DNA from: Myxocyprinus asiaticus
Taxonomy: Eukaryota > Chordata > Actinopteri > Cypriniformes > Catostomidae
DNA length: 64,000 nucleotides
Reading direction: 5' to 3'
NCBI RefSeq assembly: GCF_019703515.2
Contig: NC_059393.1
Span: 8,821,501 to 8,885,500 of the forward strand
In this document: piece by piece, positions 46,738-59,025 of the stretch
Layout: each line of letters begins with the position of its first letter
Position numbering within the stretch: position 1 is the stretch's first letter
Position numbers and translations under genes: made by a program
The notes under the pieces: generated by a model
Database searches by the model: none
Seen by the model: the letters and a program-made list of their open reading frames with translations, nothing else
What the model was told of the DNA's origin: nothing

Positions 46738-47380
46738 TCTCCAGGCGCGTCGTGGTTACAACAGACGCCTCCAAGACGGGCTGGGGTGCTGTATGCAACA
46801 GGCACACAGCTCCTGGACTGGCCCGCGGCTCCTGGACTGGCCCGCGGCTGCATTGGCACATCAACTGCCTAGAGTTGTTGGCAGTACTGCTCACCCTGCG
46901 GAGGTTCCGGCCGTTGATCCAGGGCAAGCACGTGTTGGTCTGGACGGACAACACAGCGATGGTAGCGTACATCAACTGTCAAGGCGGTCTACACTCCCGT
47001 TGCATGTCACAACTTGCCCGCCGTCTCCTCCTCTGGAGTCAGCAGCGCCTCAAGTCGCTACGAGCCACTCACATCCCGGGTGACCTCAACACCGCAGCGG
47101 ATGCGCTGTCATGACAGGTTACACTCAGGGGAGAGTGGAGACTCCACCCCCAGGTGGTCCAGCTGATTTGGAGTCGATTCGGTCGAGCACAGGTAGACCT
47201 GTTTGCTTCCCAGGAATCCTCCCACTGCTGCTCCCACAGCAGATCATCCTAGTAGCACCCTACTGGCCCACCCAGACGTGGTTCTCGGATCTCACGCTCC
47301 TCACGACAGCACCCCCCTGGCGAATTCCCCTTAGGAAGGACCTTCTTTCTCAGGGGCGGGGCACCATCTGGCACCTGTGA
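46738..47380 (+). pseudogene. DIRS element 2 RNase H and linker
   Basis: VVTTDASKTGWGAVCNRHTA (first acidic residue), HWHINCLELLAVLLTLRRFR, HVLVWTDNTAMVAYINCQGG and IPGDLNTAADALS form a complete RNase H-like domain to TGA at 47112-47114. The linker after it has LLVAPYWPTQTWFSDLTLL-type sequence and RKDLLSQGRGTIWHL, to TGA at 47378-47380. A 19-bp tandem duplication lies at 46810-46847. Confidence 0.85.
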
Positions 47381-47464
47381 CCAGACCTCTGGAATCTCCA
47401 CCACTGGCCCTTGAATGTGGAAGACCTAATTGGCCTACCACCCACGGTGGTAGACATGATCACT

Positions 47465-48425
47465 TAGGCTAGGGCTCCCTCTATGAGGCGCCTGTATGCC
47501 TTGAAGTGGCGTCTGTTTGCTAAGTGGAGTTCTTCCCGATGCAAAGACCCCCAGAGATGCGCAGTCGGATCGGTGCTTTCCTTCCTGCAGGAGAAGCTGG
47601 AGGGGCAGCTGTCCCCCTCCACCTTGAAGGTGTATGTAGCCTCTATTTCGGCTCATCACGATGCAGTAGATGGTAAGTACTTGGGGAAGCACGGCATGAT
47701 CATCAGGTTCCTGAGAGGTGCTAGGAGGTGGAATCCCTCCAGACCATACCTCGTCCCCCTGTGGGACCTCTCTGTAGTCCTTCAGGGTCTATGGGGAGCT
47801 CCCTTTGAGCCCTTGGAGTCAGCTGAGCTTAAGGCACTCTCTTTGAAGACTGCCCTCCTGACTGCGCTCACTTCCATGAAGAGGGTAGGGGACCTGCAGG
47901 CGTTCTCTGTCAGCGAATCATGCCTGGAGTTTGGTCCGGGTTACTCTCATGTGATCCTGAGACCCCGACCGGGCTATGTGCCCAAGGTTCCCATGACCCC
48001 TTTTAGGGATCAGGTGGTGAACCTGCAAGCGCTGCCCCAGGAGGAGGCAGACCCAGCCTTGGCGTTGCTGTGTCCGGTGTGAGCTTTACGCATCTATTTG
48101 GATCACACACAGAGCTTTAGGAGCTCTGAGCAGCTCTATGTCTGCTTTGGTGGACAGCGGAAAGGAAGTGCTGTCTCCAAACAGAGGATCGCCCACTGGG
48201 TCATTGATGCCAAAGCGATGGCATATCAGGCTCAGGATGTGCCACCCCCTGCAGGGTTATGAGCCCACTCTACCAGGAGCGTGGCGGCCTTCTGGGCCCT
48301 GGCCAGTGGCGCGTCTTTGGCAGACATCTGCAGAGCAGTGGGCAGCACCCAACACCTTTGCGAGGTTCTACAATCTCTGGGTTGGGTCGGTCTCCTCCCG
48401 TGTATTGGCAGGCACGAGCAGGTAA
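47465..48425 (+). pseudogene. DIRS element 2 tyrosine recombinase with nonsense codons
   Basis: It starts after a TAG at 47465-47467 with ARAPSMRRLYALKWRLFAKW, then LSPSTLKVYVASISAHHDAV. The first catalytic Arg is kept in TSMKRVGDLQAFSV. There is a stop at 48080-48082 in CPV*ALRIYLDHTQSF and another at 48260-48262 in GL*AHSTRSVAAFWALA, where H-x-x-R is kept. Soon after, a frameshift moves the nucleophile segment NTFARFYNLWVGSVSS into another frame. The catalytic residues survive but the reading frame does not. Confidence 0.88.
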
Positions 48426-49219
48426 GTTCCGGCACAGCTGGCCAGGTGTACTGTTTGCGCATAGCGCCTTTCCCCTCCCTTGAGGTGAAGACGTGCGATC
48501 TTGACTCCCGGTCGTGTTCACAGACTGTGATCCCTGGATGAATTTCCTCCTTAGCCCTCTGGCAGCTGAGTTTGCGGAGAAACTCGCTGCTGGCCCAGTA
48601 CTTGCGCTAATGAGGCCCTGTACTGAGGTAGGTGCTCCACATGTGCTGGTTCCCTGAAGGTGACCCCATGTGATATCTTCTGCAGAATCATTTCCCTGTC
48701 GGTAAACTGCATCTTCCTTGGGCAGAGGCTGGTCGTCATGCTTTGTAGAAACTCCCCTTCAGATAGGACCTACCATGTGACCTCTCCACATGACATACTT
48801 CCGACAAGACTTGGTAAGACCATGTGATGTATTCCACTCAAAATACCCCCCCCCCCTTTTTGGGCGGGGTGTGGTCTCCATGGTGTCTTCCCCTTGGGAG
48901 GGACAGCCCCCAACGTAGACACTTATGGCTCTCAGTCAGTTAACAAATTCCACTCTTTTTGGGGAGAAAAAAGAGGAAAAGAGGCCTCGGCTGGGCTAGC
49001 CTTTCCCTATTGTTGGGCAGTCGACTTGTTCCTGAAGGACCGTTCGACGCTCATAAGAGTGTTGGGGGAGGCTACGTGACGGCCTGGCGCGCTGGCTACG
49101 AGGCACACAGCGGTCTGCCTGTCTCGCACCGCCAGTTCACGTAACACAGTTCAGATAGTTGTGGCGTTTTTTATAGGGACCTCTAGTGTCACTACATCGA
49201 CACAACGTCGAGTGAGTGA

Positions 49220-49566
49220 CAGATAGGGAACGTCATGGTTACTTTCGTAACCTCCGTTCCCTGATGGAGGGAACGAGACGTTGTGAACTACCCGCTGAAA
49301 TTGCCGGGACCTGGTCTCGGCTCCTCAGCATAAAACCTTGAGTGGTTTTGTGAGTGAGACCGAATGAGTGGTTGCATACCAGCTCCTTTTATACCCGTAT
49401 GTCTGGGGGAGTGGCATGCAAATTCCACTCGCCAATTCCTATTGGCCTTTTTTCAAAAAAGCGGAGGTGTTTGGGGCTCCCAAGAGTGACCCCTAGTGTC
49501 AGTACATTGTCACAACATCTCGTTCCCTCCATCAGGGAATGGAGGTTATGAAAGTAACCATGACGG
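49220..49566. repeat. DIRS element 2 right end: hairpin arms and inverted-repeat promoter
   Basis: Complementary arms at 49227-49287 and 49508-49566. A minus-strand GGTATAAAAGGAGCTGG lies at about 49383-49399, a TATA box inside the terminal repeat as in element 1. CTAGTGTCACTACATCGACA (49183) is repeated directly as CTAGTGTCAGTACATTGTCA (49492). Confidence 0.8.
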
Positions 49567-50794
49567 TAACCACTTTTTTAACAGTGAATGCCAAGACAGA
49601 TGAAGCATTCAAACAGTGACACAATTTCAACACAAGGTAGAATAATAAATCATAATCAATCAGACCCAAAAATGTGTGCTGAAGTGTTGCTTTTCTCTCC
49701 TGTTTTCCCTTTACATGCCTTTCAAGACAAACACTTTGATTAAATTTTTTTTTAAAACCTCTTCTGATTTATCTCAGTGTGAGGTTTACCCTACGGCACA
49801 CACAAGAATGTTCAGGACGCCTTTGTGTGTGACAGTTTAACATTTCAGGCCCCTCCACTCTAGGCCCCATTGCCCTGCAGTTCCACGGTTCATAGCACAA
49901 CACAACATCAGACTGAGCCTTAAGATATTCCGATAAGAGGACAAGTAATTGAAACCACATTGAAGCAGGGAGATTACATGGTAAGGCAGCTCCAACCCAA
50001 AGACCAGTGACGTTTGAGGCAGCTGGCAATGTCGCCTTTGTAATATGGCCATCTACCCTGATAAGGGAACAGAAAAGTCTCTAAAACTGCCTCCCAGATC
50101 AAATGTTTATTTTCAGAGTGATTACATTTCCATCCACGCACAGCTGGAAAGTTTGTTTCAATGTATTTAACCAGTCCTCGGCTGGGTTGTATCAAATGTG
50201 TGATAAACATAGAGAGCAGAGTTACTATTTTGGTTTTCCAGCACGATTCCCTAAATGACTTGGGAAGGGAGCAGGAAAATAAATGTTTTCCTCTTCGTTT
50301 TTCGCTATTTTGTTTTGGTTTTGTTTCCAGCAAAGGGACGGCTGAGCAGTGGACATCATTAATGCTCTGTTAATAAGAAATAAGCCTGGAAAATTCCAGA
50401 AACAGCAGTAAGATCCGGACTTCCTTTTTTGGCCATCTGCTTTTGGTCGATCCATAATTCGTTAACAATCATTCATGTAACCACTTTACATTAATGAGCA
50501 ATGAATAATAATACTTCAGGTCTCTCCAAACAATATGGGGTGCTTTGGCGTAAACAATACGACAGGGTGAAATGTAGAAATGGTGCCTGCCAAGGTTGGG
50601 CAAGGAAAGCAAATGCTCCAGTGTGTATTAGCTGTTTGGAAACCACACTAAAACTATTCTGCATTTCCAATGATGTCAATGCTAAGTTTGTCATGCACTT
50701 TGAACAGCTTGGGCTCAGAGCACACTTTGGTACTAGAATTGGGAATAAAAAAAACGACTATAATTGAGAATTATAAACAAAACAAAAATTACAG
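49567..50794. other. Intergenic stretch, nothing recognised
   Basis: No coding segment or element ends can be supported. Confidence 0.5.
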
Positions 50795-51440
50795 AGTGTC
50801 TATTTGCACCGCGGTGTAAACAGCATCTGCCACACAAGACAGCTATTTGTACCCCTATAGTCTGTTGGAACCAAAGAAATATACAACAAACTAACCAATA
50901 GATGTCGCTGCAGTGGCGTAGGGTGTAAATACGGTGTGTGAATGTGTAGTGTCCCACTCTTTTTCCCATCCGATTTCCTGTTTCCACTATGAATATTTCC
51001 GTTAATACTACTTAAAATAATAGATAAAAATTCATATAAATGTTGATTTCATCGAAGTGATTTGGTCACGGGGAATGTCAAGGAGTGCAGAGAAGGGTTT
51101 GATCTGGAGGCGGGGTCTGTCGATTGCACTCGTTCCCACATGAAGCCATGGCTACTGTAGTAAAACCAAGGATTTTTTTTCTAGGGTAAGGTTAGGTTTA
51201 GGGGCAGGGGTTAATGTAGTGTGTCTGTGGGACTCTAAATAAACACAATAAACACACTGCAGTGATGCATATATTGCATGTTAGTGTTTAAATATGGGTG
51301 CAAATAGTATCTGACACTATTTGCACCAGGGTGCAATTAGTTTCTACTATTATTTGCAAAAGGTTTGGGGTGCAAATAATATCTGCCACAATTTGCACTG
51401 GGGTGAAAATAGCATATAAAATTATTTGCACCAGGGTGCA
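50795..51440 (+). repeat. TTTGCACC-rich dispersed repeat, copy 2
   Basis: Same orientation and order of blocks as 40777-41665. It begins TTTGCACCGCGGTGTAAACA, contains ACTCTTTTTCCCATCCGATT and GTGTCTGTGGGACTCTAAAT, and ends with three to four TTTGCACCAGGGTGCA units. Shorter than copy 1 by internal deletions. Confidence 0.75.
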
Positions 51441-54191
51441 TTTTTTAAAATACTGGAATGATTAACATGAAGTTTTATTCCATTGACAGTTGTGCCGATG
51501 CGGGCTGAATTAAAATATTTAGCGATGGTGCTGTACTGTTACTGAAACTTTTATATTTACATTCAAAATAATATTTTATAATAAAAGTTTAAGTTGTGAG
51601 TTTGCAGTCTGAATTGAAAATGATAAAGAAAAATGGCGCTGTGAAATAATACAAAGACAATAAAAACTTTTTCTATTAGCATTGCCCATGCTGGTTGCAC
51701 ACAATAGCAAATAAATAGCACAGCAAGTGTAGTCCGATTTTCTCATTCTTTTAATGAATCGGTCAAAACAAAAAACAAAAGAAATCAGAAATGGTCTTAA
51801 ACTCATAGATTCGAACCAGTTTTTGACTTTCACTGAACAGAAATGAGTAAGTTCTTTTCTTTTTAGGGGTGTGGTTCCTCAAATATATATGTAAAAAAAG
51901 GTTAAGAAACCAGTAACGGAACCAGAATTGACTTACTCATTGAACAGAAACCATTGGCCACCCCACTCGCAACTGCCGCTTTGGTCATTTTTTGTCTTGG
52001 GCACAATTTAGTTTTTAGAGGTAGAACTGTCTCTGTACAACCGCAACACACAGGAGTCTTAACATGTGCGCACACCAAGGTCGCCGCGCCTTTCTGTCCC
52101 GGGTGTCAATGTATCACCCCCCGACGACATGGAAATGCTGCCTGAAATTTCTGTGCCACTACTGACTGATCGCTGGCCCCTGCCAGGCCACCCCTGTGAA
52201 AAACTCCTGGCTCCACCCCTGACAGAAAGTCATTATTTTCAGTCATGTCTAATTCAAGATAATAATAAAAACGATCTATTGTGTGTATTGTTATAAATGG
52301 TCTTGGATGGAGTGGAATCTGTCTTTCCACTCCACAGGTTCTTTATTAGGCCTGTGACTGACTTTGGCTCTATTGGGTCTCCTTTGTAGCATCCAAAACA
52401 TTCCATTTTGATTTTTCAGTACTCTTCTTTTGAAGGATGCACGTGAGCCACACCTAAATGAACTTTGCTTCCTGTGGAAAAAAGCATTTGAGAGGTCCCC
52501 CTTTTTTTTCTTTTTCTTTTTTTCTCTCACACTCTCGTTTCCCTACTCTCATGCTTCAATGTTGATGGATCCCACCTCTTTCCACGTGAGAAGACTGTTT
52601 ACAAACTGTTGTGAAACCCACAGTTTTCTTGAAGGACAGCACAGAACCCTCTGTAGAAAAGCACAACACCCTTAAGTTATAGTATATGAAGAATATGCTC
52701 CATTACGCTTCAGACATCCATGATCCAGAAGCACCACATACCTGGCTTGTTTTCTTGTTTTCCTCAAAGAATTGTTCTGTTTGTTGAGTTATTAACCTCA
52801 AACATAAAAATCTTGAATCCAACTGAAGCCCGTTAGAGTCCAAGTATCCCCCACTGTAAGCTACACTGAAATGCTTTATAATGGTTCATAATTTAAGAAA
52901 GATTCTTATGAGACCCTATGATCACCCTACGAGACCTACATGTGACTGATGTATACTGTGAATTTGTGCAGATAACATTTCCACTGGACAGGCGCCCTTG
53001 GAAAAGACAGTACAGCGTGGCGAATGGGCCTGCAAAAGCAATGTTCATGCTACATGCTGTGCAGGCTGCGTGTTTCTTCTGTGTTGCTTGGCTTCCAATG
53101 TCCTTGAATTGGAGGGCAGCTGAAAGTCCAGCATTCATCCAAACATTTTAACAAATTCTAAAACATGCCATCACCCTGGCAGCTTTATGAGCGCTATTTA
53201 TCTATATCTGCTGTATGTGTATGAAGATATAGTTGCTGTTGTAAACACCATAACTGAAATACCAGCTTCGTTCAGAGGAAGCGTTAAACAGGATGACAAT
53301 AATTTATATGACAGATGTTGAGGAGATATAGATACACAGCAGGCTGCATGTTTTGTTATGTAATATGTTGTCATTGTGAGGTGATGGCAATATCAACTGA
53401 TTGATAATCAAATTTAAACCAGAACTTTTGTCACAGTGCCTCGCGTAAAAAGATAGTCAGGTGCTTCCTAGCACTCCGCTGCTCATGAAACAAGAAGATC
53501 TTATTTGGAGACACCTTACCATGGAAACCAGGGAGGTGTTTAGCAGCATCTTATGTAATGTTGAATAATAGCAAGACTGTGAATCAATGTAAACCTCATG
53601 GTAGGATAAGGAACAAGATACTTTTCACCCAGCGATCACTTTTTTCATTTCGTCTGTCCCTCTGCAAGTGATCAGTAAGATGATAACACGTGAAATTCTG
53701 TCAATGGGGACGGCTGGTCATATTCGTGGTATTCCAGCATGCTTTAGCCATAAACTCACTCCATACAGTTCATTGCTGGGGTTCAATGTTCTCAAACAGT
53801 CTGTTACAGCATTTAAGATGCCTCTTGTCACACAACTGACCAACCTGGTCCACATCTAGGGTCCACATCTAAAGCCCACATCTTAAAGAGACAACAGCTA
53901 ATGTTTCATACACATTTGTAAGAGACAAAACATCACGGTGAGTGGTAAAGAGAGATCAAAATATTGTGAGGAACTAAAATACATCATTGCATAACAGCCT
54001 TTGATCTTCTGTGCATTGCTGTTGGGCCCTGGCCAGTCCATTCAGCCATAATGGCTCCTGCAGACTCAACTATAAACTGCAAGTCAAGGTGTGCCAATCT
54101 TTTGGAGCCTTAGCTGACCGTAAAACCCACCGAACTGGCAGCACATTGGTCTGTCAAGCATAAATGAAAATTAAGACAGAGAAAGATGGAG
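51441..54191. other. Intergenic stretch, mostly featureless
   Basis: 52055-52225 has a locally GC-rich segment (CACCCCTGTGAAAAACTCCT + GGCTCCACCCCTGAC) that resembles a widespread fish repeat. 52499-52530 is a CT/T-rich tract. No host gene is supported. Confidence 0.45.
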
Positions 54192-54199
54192 GTGATGGT

Positions 54200-55045
54200 C
54201 AAGGTTGGGAGGGTTACTTTTGAAATGTATTCCACTACAGATTACAGAATACATGCTGTAAAATGTCATTTGTAACGTATTCCGTTGGATTACTCAGGGT
54301 CAGTAACTGAATTCTAAATACTTTGGATTACTTCTTCAGCACTGGTAGATTTTTTCATTGTTTTGACTATAAAAACTCTGCCAGTACAGTAAGACAAAAT
54401 ACACGTTAAAAATACATTCTCTGAAAAACCTAAATATCTTATGCAGTGTTGTTTCTAAAACAAGATAAATCAAATTGATCTTGTTTTAAGGATTTTAAGA
54501 TATTTTTACAAGAAAACAATACAAAAATTATAATCACGAATACAATTTTTGCCCTAATTTCAAAGGTCTTACTAGAAAAAAAGAAATTATGATCCAATGT
54601 GAATTTTCTTGATAAAAAATATGATCGTGCCTGGTAACGTGCATGTAAAATGGCTAGAAATAGCATTTTAGCTTAGTGTAAAGCTGACAATTTACACAAG
54701 GTTTATTTCTATTTCTTGTGCTCCAAACTTACTTTAAACTTACTTCTCTGTCTGCTCGTATGAATGTAACACATCATAAGAAAGTGTTTCACCGCTGTTC
54801 AAATGCACTTTGGATCGCATCATTCATATGTATAAATGTTTTCCATCTGAAAGAACTAAATATTAAATGAAACAAATGACAATAAAATGCAAAGTAATCT
54901 CTTCAGTAATCAAAATACTTTTTGAATGTAACTGTATTCTAATTACCAATGATTTAAATTGTAACTGTAGTGGAATACAGTTACTTATATTTTGTATTTT
55001 AAATACGTAATCCCTATACATGTATTCCGTTACTCCCCAACCCTG
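54200..55045. mobile_element. hAT-type non-autonomous element, 846 bp, 8-bp duplication
   Basis: The ends CAAGGTTGGGAGGG (54200) and CTCCCCAACCCTG (to 55045) are inverted and match the CAGRGTTGGG kind of hAT terminus. The flanking GTGATGGT at 54192-54199 is exactly repeated at 55046-55053, the 8-bp duplication typical of hAT. Internal arms (ATTCCACTACAGATTACAGA against TTGTAACTGTAGTGGAAT) are also complementary. No transposase remains. The centre (54455-54520) contains the CTTGTTTTAAGGATTTTAAG repeat also found near 22413. Confidence 0.88.
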
Positions 55046-55053
55046 GTGATGGT

Positions 55054-56500
55054 AAGGTAAAAATTTTAAAAGCAACAAAGAATTCCAACTGATTTCAACA
55101 TTGGAAGCCAAACAAAATTAATCAATCAAGACTGAACAGGTCAAAGCAAAGAGGTGCCAGTTCTAAGCCATATGTTTTATCATAAGACTGATGTATGTAG
55201 ATCTCCTTAATTCAGATAGCATGGATGCATTGTCTGTACTGCCTGATACACCCATAAATCAAGTGTTAACTTATAACTAGAGAGAGGTTTCTATTTGGCA
55301 TTGATCTTCATGCTTCTTTGATTATTCCATGTCAAATCAACCAAATTTCAGAAACTTCTCCAGCTGAATTTATTTATTTTGTTAATACTTTTTCTAAAGA
55401 ATAATAAATGATGATGAAAGGCAAAATATTAAATTCCATGGATCAATATTAAGTATTTTTTCAATATTAAGAGTAATTCATTCTTTTGTAGAGGGGGGCA
55501 AAATGACTATTTTCACTAATGATTTTGGAGCAAAACTACAGCACCCCTTGTTGCATTGTATGCCAATGGTTTCTATAACTCCTACAGTATTAAAGACAGT
55601 GTTTCCCCTATATGCATTCAACAGCAGCACACCACCGCTGCTAAATTATGAGCACCGCTGCTGAGATTTTACACAACGTAATGCTTGCCAGCCCAAGTCA
55701 ACTGCAGGCTTTTTACACTGCGCGCATTTTAATATGGCTGGTATGAAACGAAAGGGACCTTACCTCATACACACAAATACACGCAAGAACTCACAGTGAC
55801 ATCACCGTGTAGCAGTCCAACAGGAGTGTGTTCTGTAACTGAGAAGCAGGATACCTGCAGGACCTGAAATTCAGCACGGGATTGCGGCCATTTCGTGCAA
55901 ATTTAATCATTCCCGTATGTGTCCCATGATCATAATGTGAGGAATTTCCACACATCTTTATTCACTTTAACATGTAGCTGAGCATTGGCAAACCAATCCA
56001 TACAGATGAACAAATCAAATCAATAATGTTGTGTTTGTATCAAAATGTAATTCCAGAATTTGTGCAAGTAAATCAGCTCTTCCGCGTCCCTCTTTCTCTC
56101 CCTCTCTCATGCAGCAGCTCATTGCACTTGTTGAGGTTAGTGTAAGCACGCAAGCAAGCATGAGGATGTCGCATATTACTGAACTTAAGATTCAATATGC
56201 AAATGCCATTGCAACGCGTCTCTGTAAGCGAGTGATGCGATAAATCTATCGTTCCTGTTTATAATCAAGAAAGCAAAGCTGTAAATGTTGCAAGCGTGGG
56301 ACATCGCAGGATCTAGTTTTGATGTCTATTGTGGCGCTCCCTCACAAAGTCATAAAACAGCACATTTGACAAGAAAGGCAATTTGTGTAAAATGCTACCA
56401 GAACTACTTTGGGTGAAGGGAACCTACTGCAGGGTGAAGAGAAACTCTGAAACACCTGTTAATCTCTCATCTCCATGTATGTAATTGGTGAGTATTGACT
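55054..56500. other. Intergenic stretch, nothing recognised
   Basis: AT-rich; no gene, RNA or element ends recognised. Confidence 0.5.
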
Positions 56501-56504
56501 GGTA

Positions 56505-56717
56505 CTCTTAAAGTTATAGTAGTTAGGGAGAATGTTAGTTTCAGTCACCATTCACTTTCATTGTATGGAGAAACAAATGTAGTGACAGTGCATGGTGGCT
56601 GAAACTAACGTTCTGCCTAACATCTCCTTTTGTGTTCCACAGAGGAGAGAAATGCATTCAGACTTAAGAAGTTGTGATAACAGAACTTTCATTTTTGAAT
56701 GAACTGCCCTTTAACTA
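56505..56717. mobile_element. Short foldback of the 'TTCATTTTTGAATGAACT' family
   Basis: TAGTTTCAGTCACCATTCAC faces GTGCATGGTGGCTGAAACTA. The right end CATTTTTGAATGAACTGCCC + TTTAA is related to the ends of the 3866-4557 element. Confidence 0.65.
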
Positions 56718-56744
56718 CCCAGATCACCCTAGCAATGGCTTAGG

Positions 56745-56865
56745 AATGCCATAACAACCACACTTTAACACCTTTGCAACTGTATAACAACACTCATCAA
56801 ATCACTTGGAACACCCAAGCAACTGCATAGCAACACCCTCACAACCATCCATAACATCCTAGCAT
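56745..56865. repeat. 'AACACCCAAGCAACTGCATAGCAACACC' repeat
   Basis: Irregular units of about 20-25 bp, related to 12152-12265 in the impg2 intron. Confidence 0.55.
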
Positions 56866-57379
56866 CATGGGGCATGTAAGCAAAAAATCTTTACAGGTTG
56901 AAAAAAAAAAGAAAAAAAAAAGTGTATTGGATATACCTGTTATTTGGTCGTGCCTCTATCATTCTCATATGTAACAATATATATACAAACTGTAAGATTA
57001 CAATAATGTTGCCAGTAGTATCCTGAAAGAGAGGCCCATAATTCTCTTGCAAAATATTCTGATGAAACCATACTACAACCCTCGACAATATGGGAAACCA
57101 CGAAACATAATATTATAAATGGCAAACGCCAATAAAAACATCTTGATCCAGGGAAAAGGGTATTATCCAAAAGAAGAACATTTCCTCTAGAGCCAAGTTT
57201 CAGAAATGCCTCCATTCCACAAAGATGTCCTGTATGTATTTACACAGCTGATGATTTCTCAGCTCATGAGATTTTGAGTTTCCTGGTGGTGTGCAGTAGG
57301 TTTAGTTTTATTGCATTGTTTCTTTCTCAAGATAGTTAAACTAGTTTAACTTGTGTTACTCAGGATGAGGTACATGTTA

Positions 57380-57800
57380 TACTTAATCAAAGTTAGTCAA
57401 AAACAGCTATTAGCGGTGGGGAAGCTATTTTGAAATTATAGCTTGCCAAGTTACTCATAATTTAAAGTAGTTTAATAGTATTAATTATAAAAGATACAAT
57501 GTAATGTGAATGTAGGAAACATGGGAACACCTTTGATAGATGACTCTAATGTATTGGTTCATTGAAATGAACTATGTATTGGACTTCCCATTGCTAATAC
57601 AGGGAGAGAAGAGCATCTTTGACTTTTATCTCAGCTAGCTTGGTGATATGGCTGCATGCACAATACCGTGTCACATGACAGCGATGTTTTCAGGCTTAAC
57701 TGCTAGTTAAAAAGTTGGCTTGTTACTGGAAAAGCTACATTTGGAAAACAGAATGCTACTGAAAAATGTGTAGTTCCCTCTTTTAGTTTGTTAGCATTGT
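57380..57800. repeat. Probable degraded MITE
   Basis: AGCGGTGGGGAAGCTATTTT + GAAATTATAGCTTGCCAAGT resembles the end of a common fish repeat. TTACTGGAAAAGCTACATTT at 57725 may be the opposite arm. The limits are approximate. Confidence 0.4.
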
Positions 57801-57859
57801 TGCTATTACTTAAACTCTGTTCAGTGACTGTTGAAAATATTACCATTGCTAGTCACCAG

Positions 57860-58734
57860 GTGTCAGGATTAGCAAAGAATAATGAGGCTCAGGACCCGAA
57901 TGCAGAGTGAAAATAAACATTTATTAATACAAAATAAATAAAAAAACAAAAATAAACTACCCCGAAGGGGGAAAAGGGTAATTCAGGCTGGGGCAGACTG
58001 AAACAGGAACCAGGTAGGGGAAACAGGACCGACAGGGAATATACTAGACTGACCGACTGAACACACAAGACCGACTAGGTACACAAGACAAACTGGCACT
58101 GGACAGCAAACACGATGAGGCTAAAATAGGGAGAGAAATCAAATGGGTATACAGGGGACAGGTGAGGCAAATTAACAAATAATTAGCAAACAAGGAGGCG
58201 GGGTATGACGTAAGACAGAGAGACACGCAGCAATGCAGAAACAAAACAAAGCCACGTGCTCTCAAAAGACAACAAAATACTCGAACAGCATGAGCACACA
58301 TCGCCAAGACAATAAGGCAATATAAGCCCATGCCAACCGACAAACAAAACGAGAGAATGCGTAGCAACGCCAAAAAAAGTGATGCCATGCATTCTCACCC
58401 TAAACAAAACCTGAGCATACATCACGAGGCAAATGCCACGCGATGCACGCTACAGGCAACAAAAACAAGACAGGACACCTGTGCGAGAGATTGGCCACAC
58501 ACAAACCCAAAATCTCAGACCAGAGTGACCGAACCTCAGCACAACGTGAAGACAGTTCGCAGCGCCAAACGAGTGCAACGCGTGTCCGACACAGACAGAA
58601 AGTGGGGTGGAATTCAACCGAAACCGCACGCTCACACAAAGACAAACAATGAAACACAAAACAGACACGGGAAAATGATGCCACGATCCTGTCAGACAAA
58701 AACCCAAACTGAGAGAGTGACAGGACCATGACAC
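57860..58734. mobile_element. Non-autonomous element with short terminal inverted repeats, 875 bp
   Basis: The left end GTGTCAGGAT and the right end (complement GTGTCATGGTCCTGTCAC) share GTGTCA. The left part has GAGTGAAAATAAACATTTAT + TAATACAAAATAAA, seen often in fish repeats. It contains many CACAAGACAAAC-type words; overlapping hydrophobic or basic reading frames on both strands are by-products. Superfamily not assigned. Confidence 0.55.
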
Positions 58735-58779
58735 AAGGATACTGTATGTTCTGTTTTGGATGCCCTTAAAGTTCCTACC

Positions 58780-59025
58780 AGGTGTCAGGCCCCATGCAAA
58801 AATTGTGAGTTTATTGCAAATTTGCCACAAATTCGGCACTGATTGTTTTCACATACAAATGAGCTTTGCTGCAAACTTGAGGCAAATTTGTTTGCTGCCG
58901 GTTCACCACTACCAGTGAAGAGCTGCAAACTTCTGGCAAACACGTGCAAATCACAAGCTCATTTGCATTTGAAATAACGAGTGGCAAATTTGTGGCAAGC
59001 TTGCCAGAACTAGATTTTTTGTAAG
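58780..59025. repeat. Foldback repeat with GCAAATTTGCC words
   Basis: TTTATTGCAAATTTGCCACA faces GTGGCAAATTTGTGGCAAGC, with AACTTGAGGCAAATTTG and AACTTCTGGCAAACACG inside. It is a palindromic repeat of about 245 bp. Confidence 0.65.

Larger units (their letters stand above)
46169..49566 (+). mobile_element. DIRS-like retrotransposon, 5'-truncated (element 2)
   Basis: The sequence starts inside the reverse transcriptase (GLSLTSRVFTKVAEAAL), so the left inverted repeat, the Gag ORF and the start of the polymerase are missing. It then runs through RNase H, tyrosine recombinase and a right end with complementary arms (49227-49287 and 49508-49566) around TTCCCTGATGGAGGGAACGA. It is more GC-rich than its surroundings and less frameshifted than element 1. 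It belongs to a different DIRS subfamily, since the end sequences differ. Confidence 0.9.

Noticed and set aside
58044..58388. Hydrophobic minus-strand frame resembling a membrane protein
   Set aside because: It lies wholly within the 875-bp element with terminal inverted repeats, and three overlapping frames on both strands are equally open.
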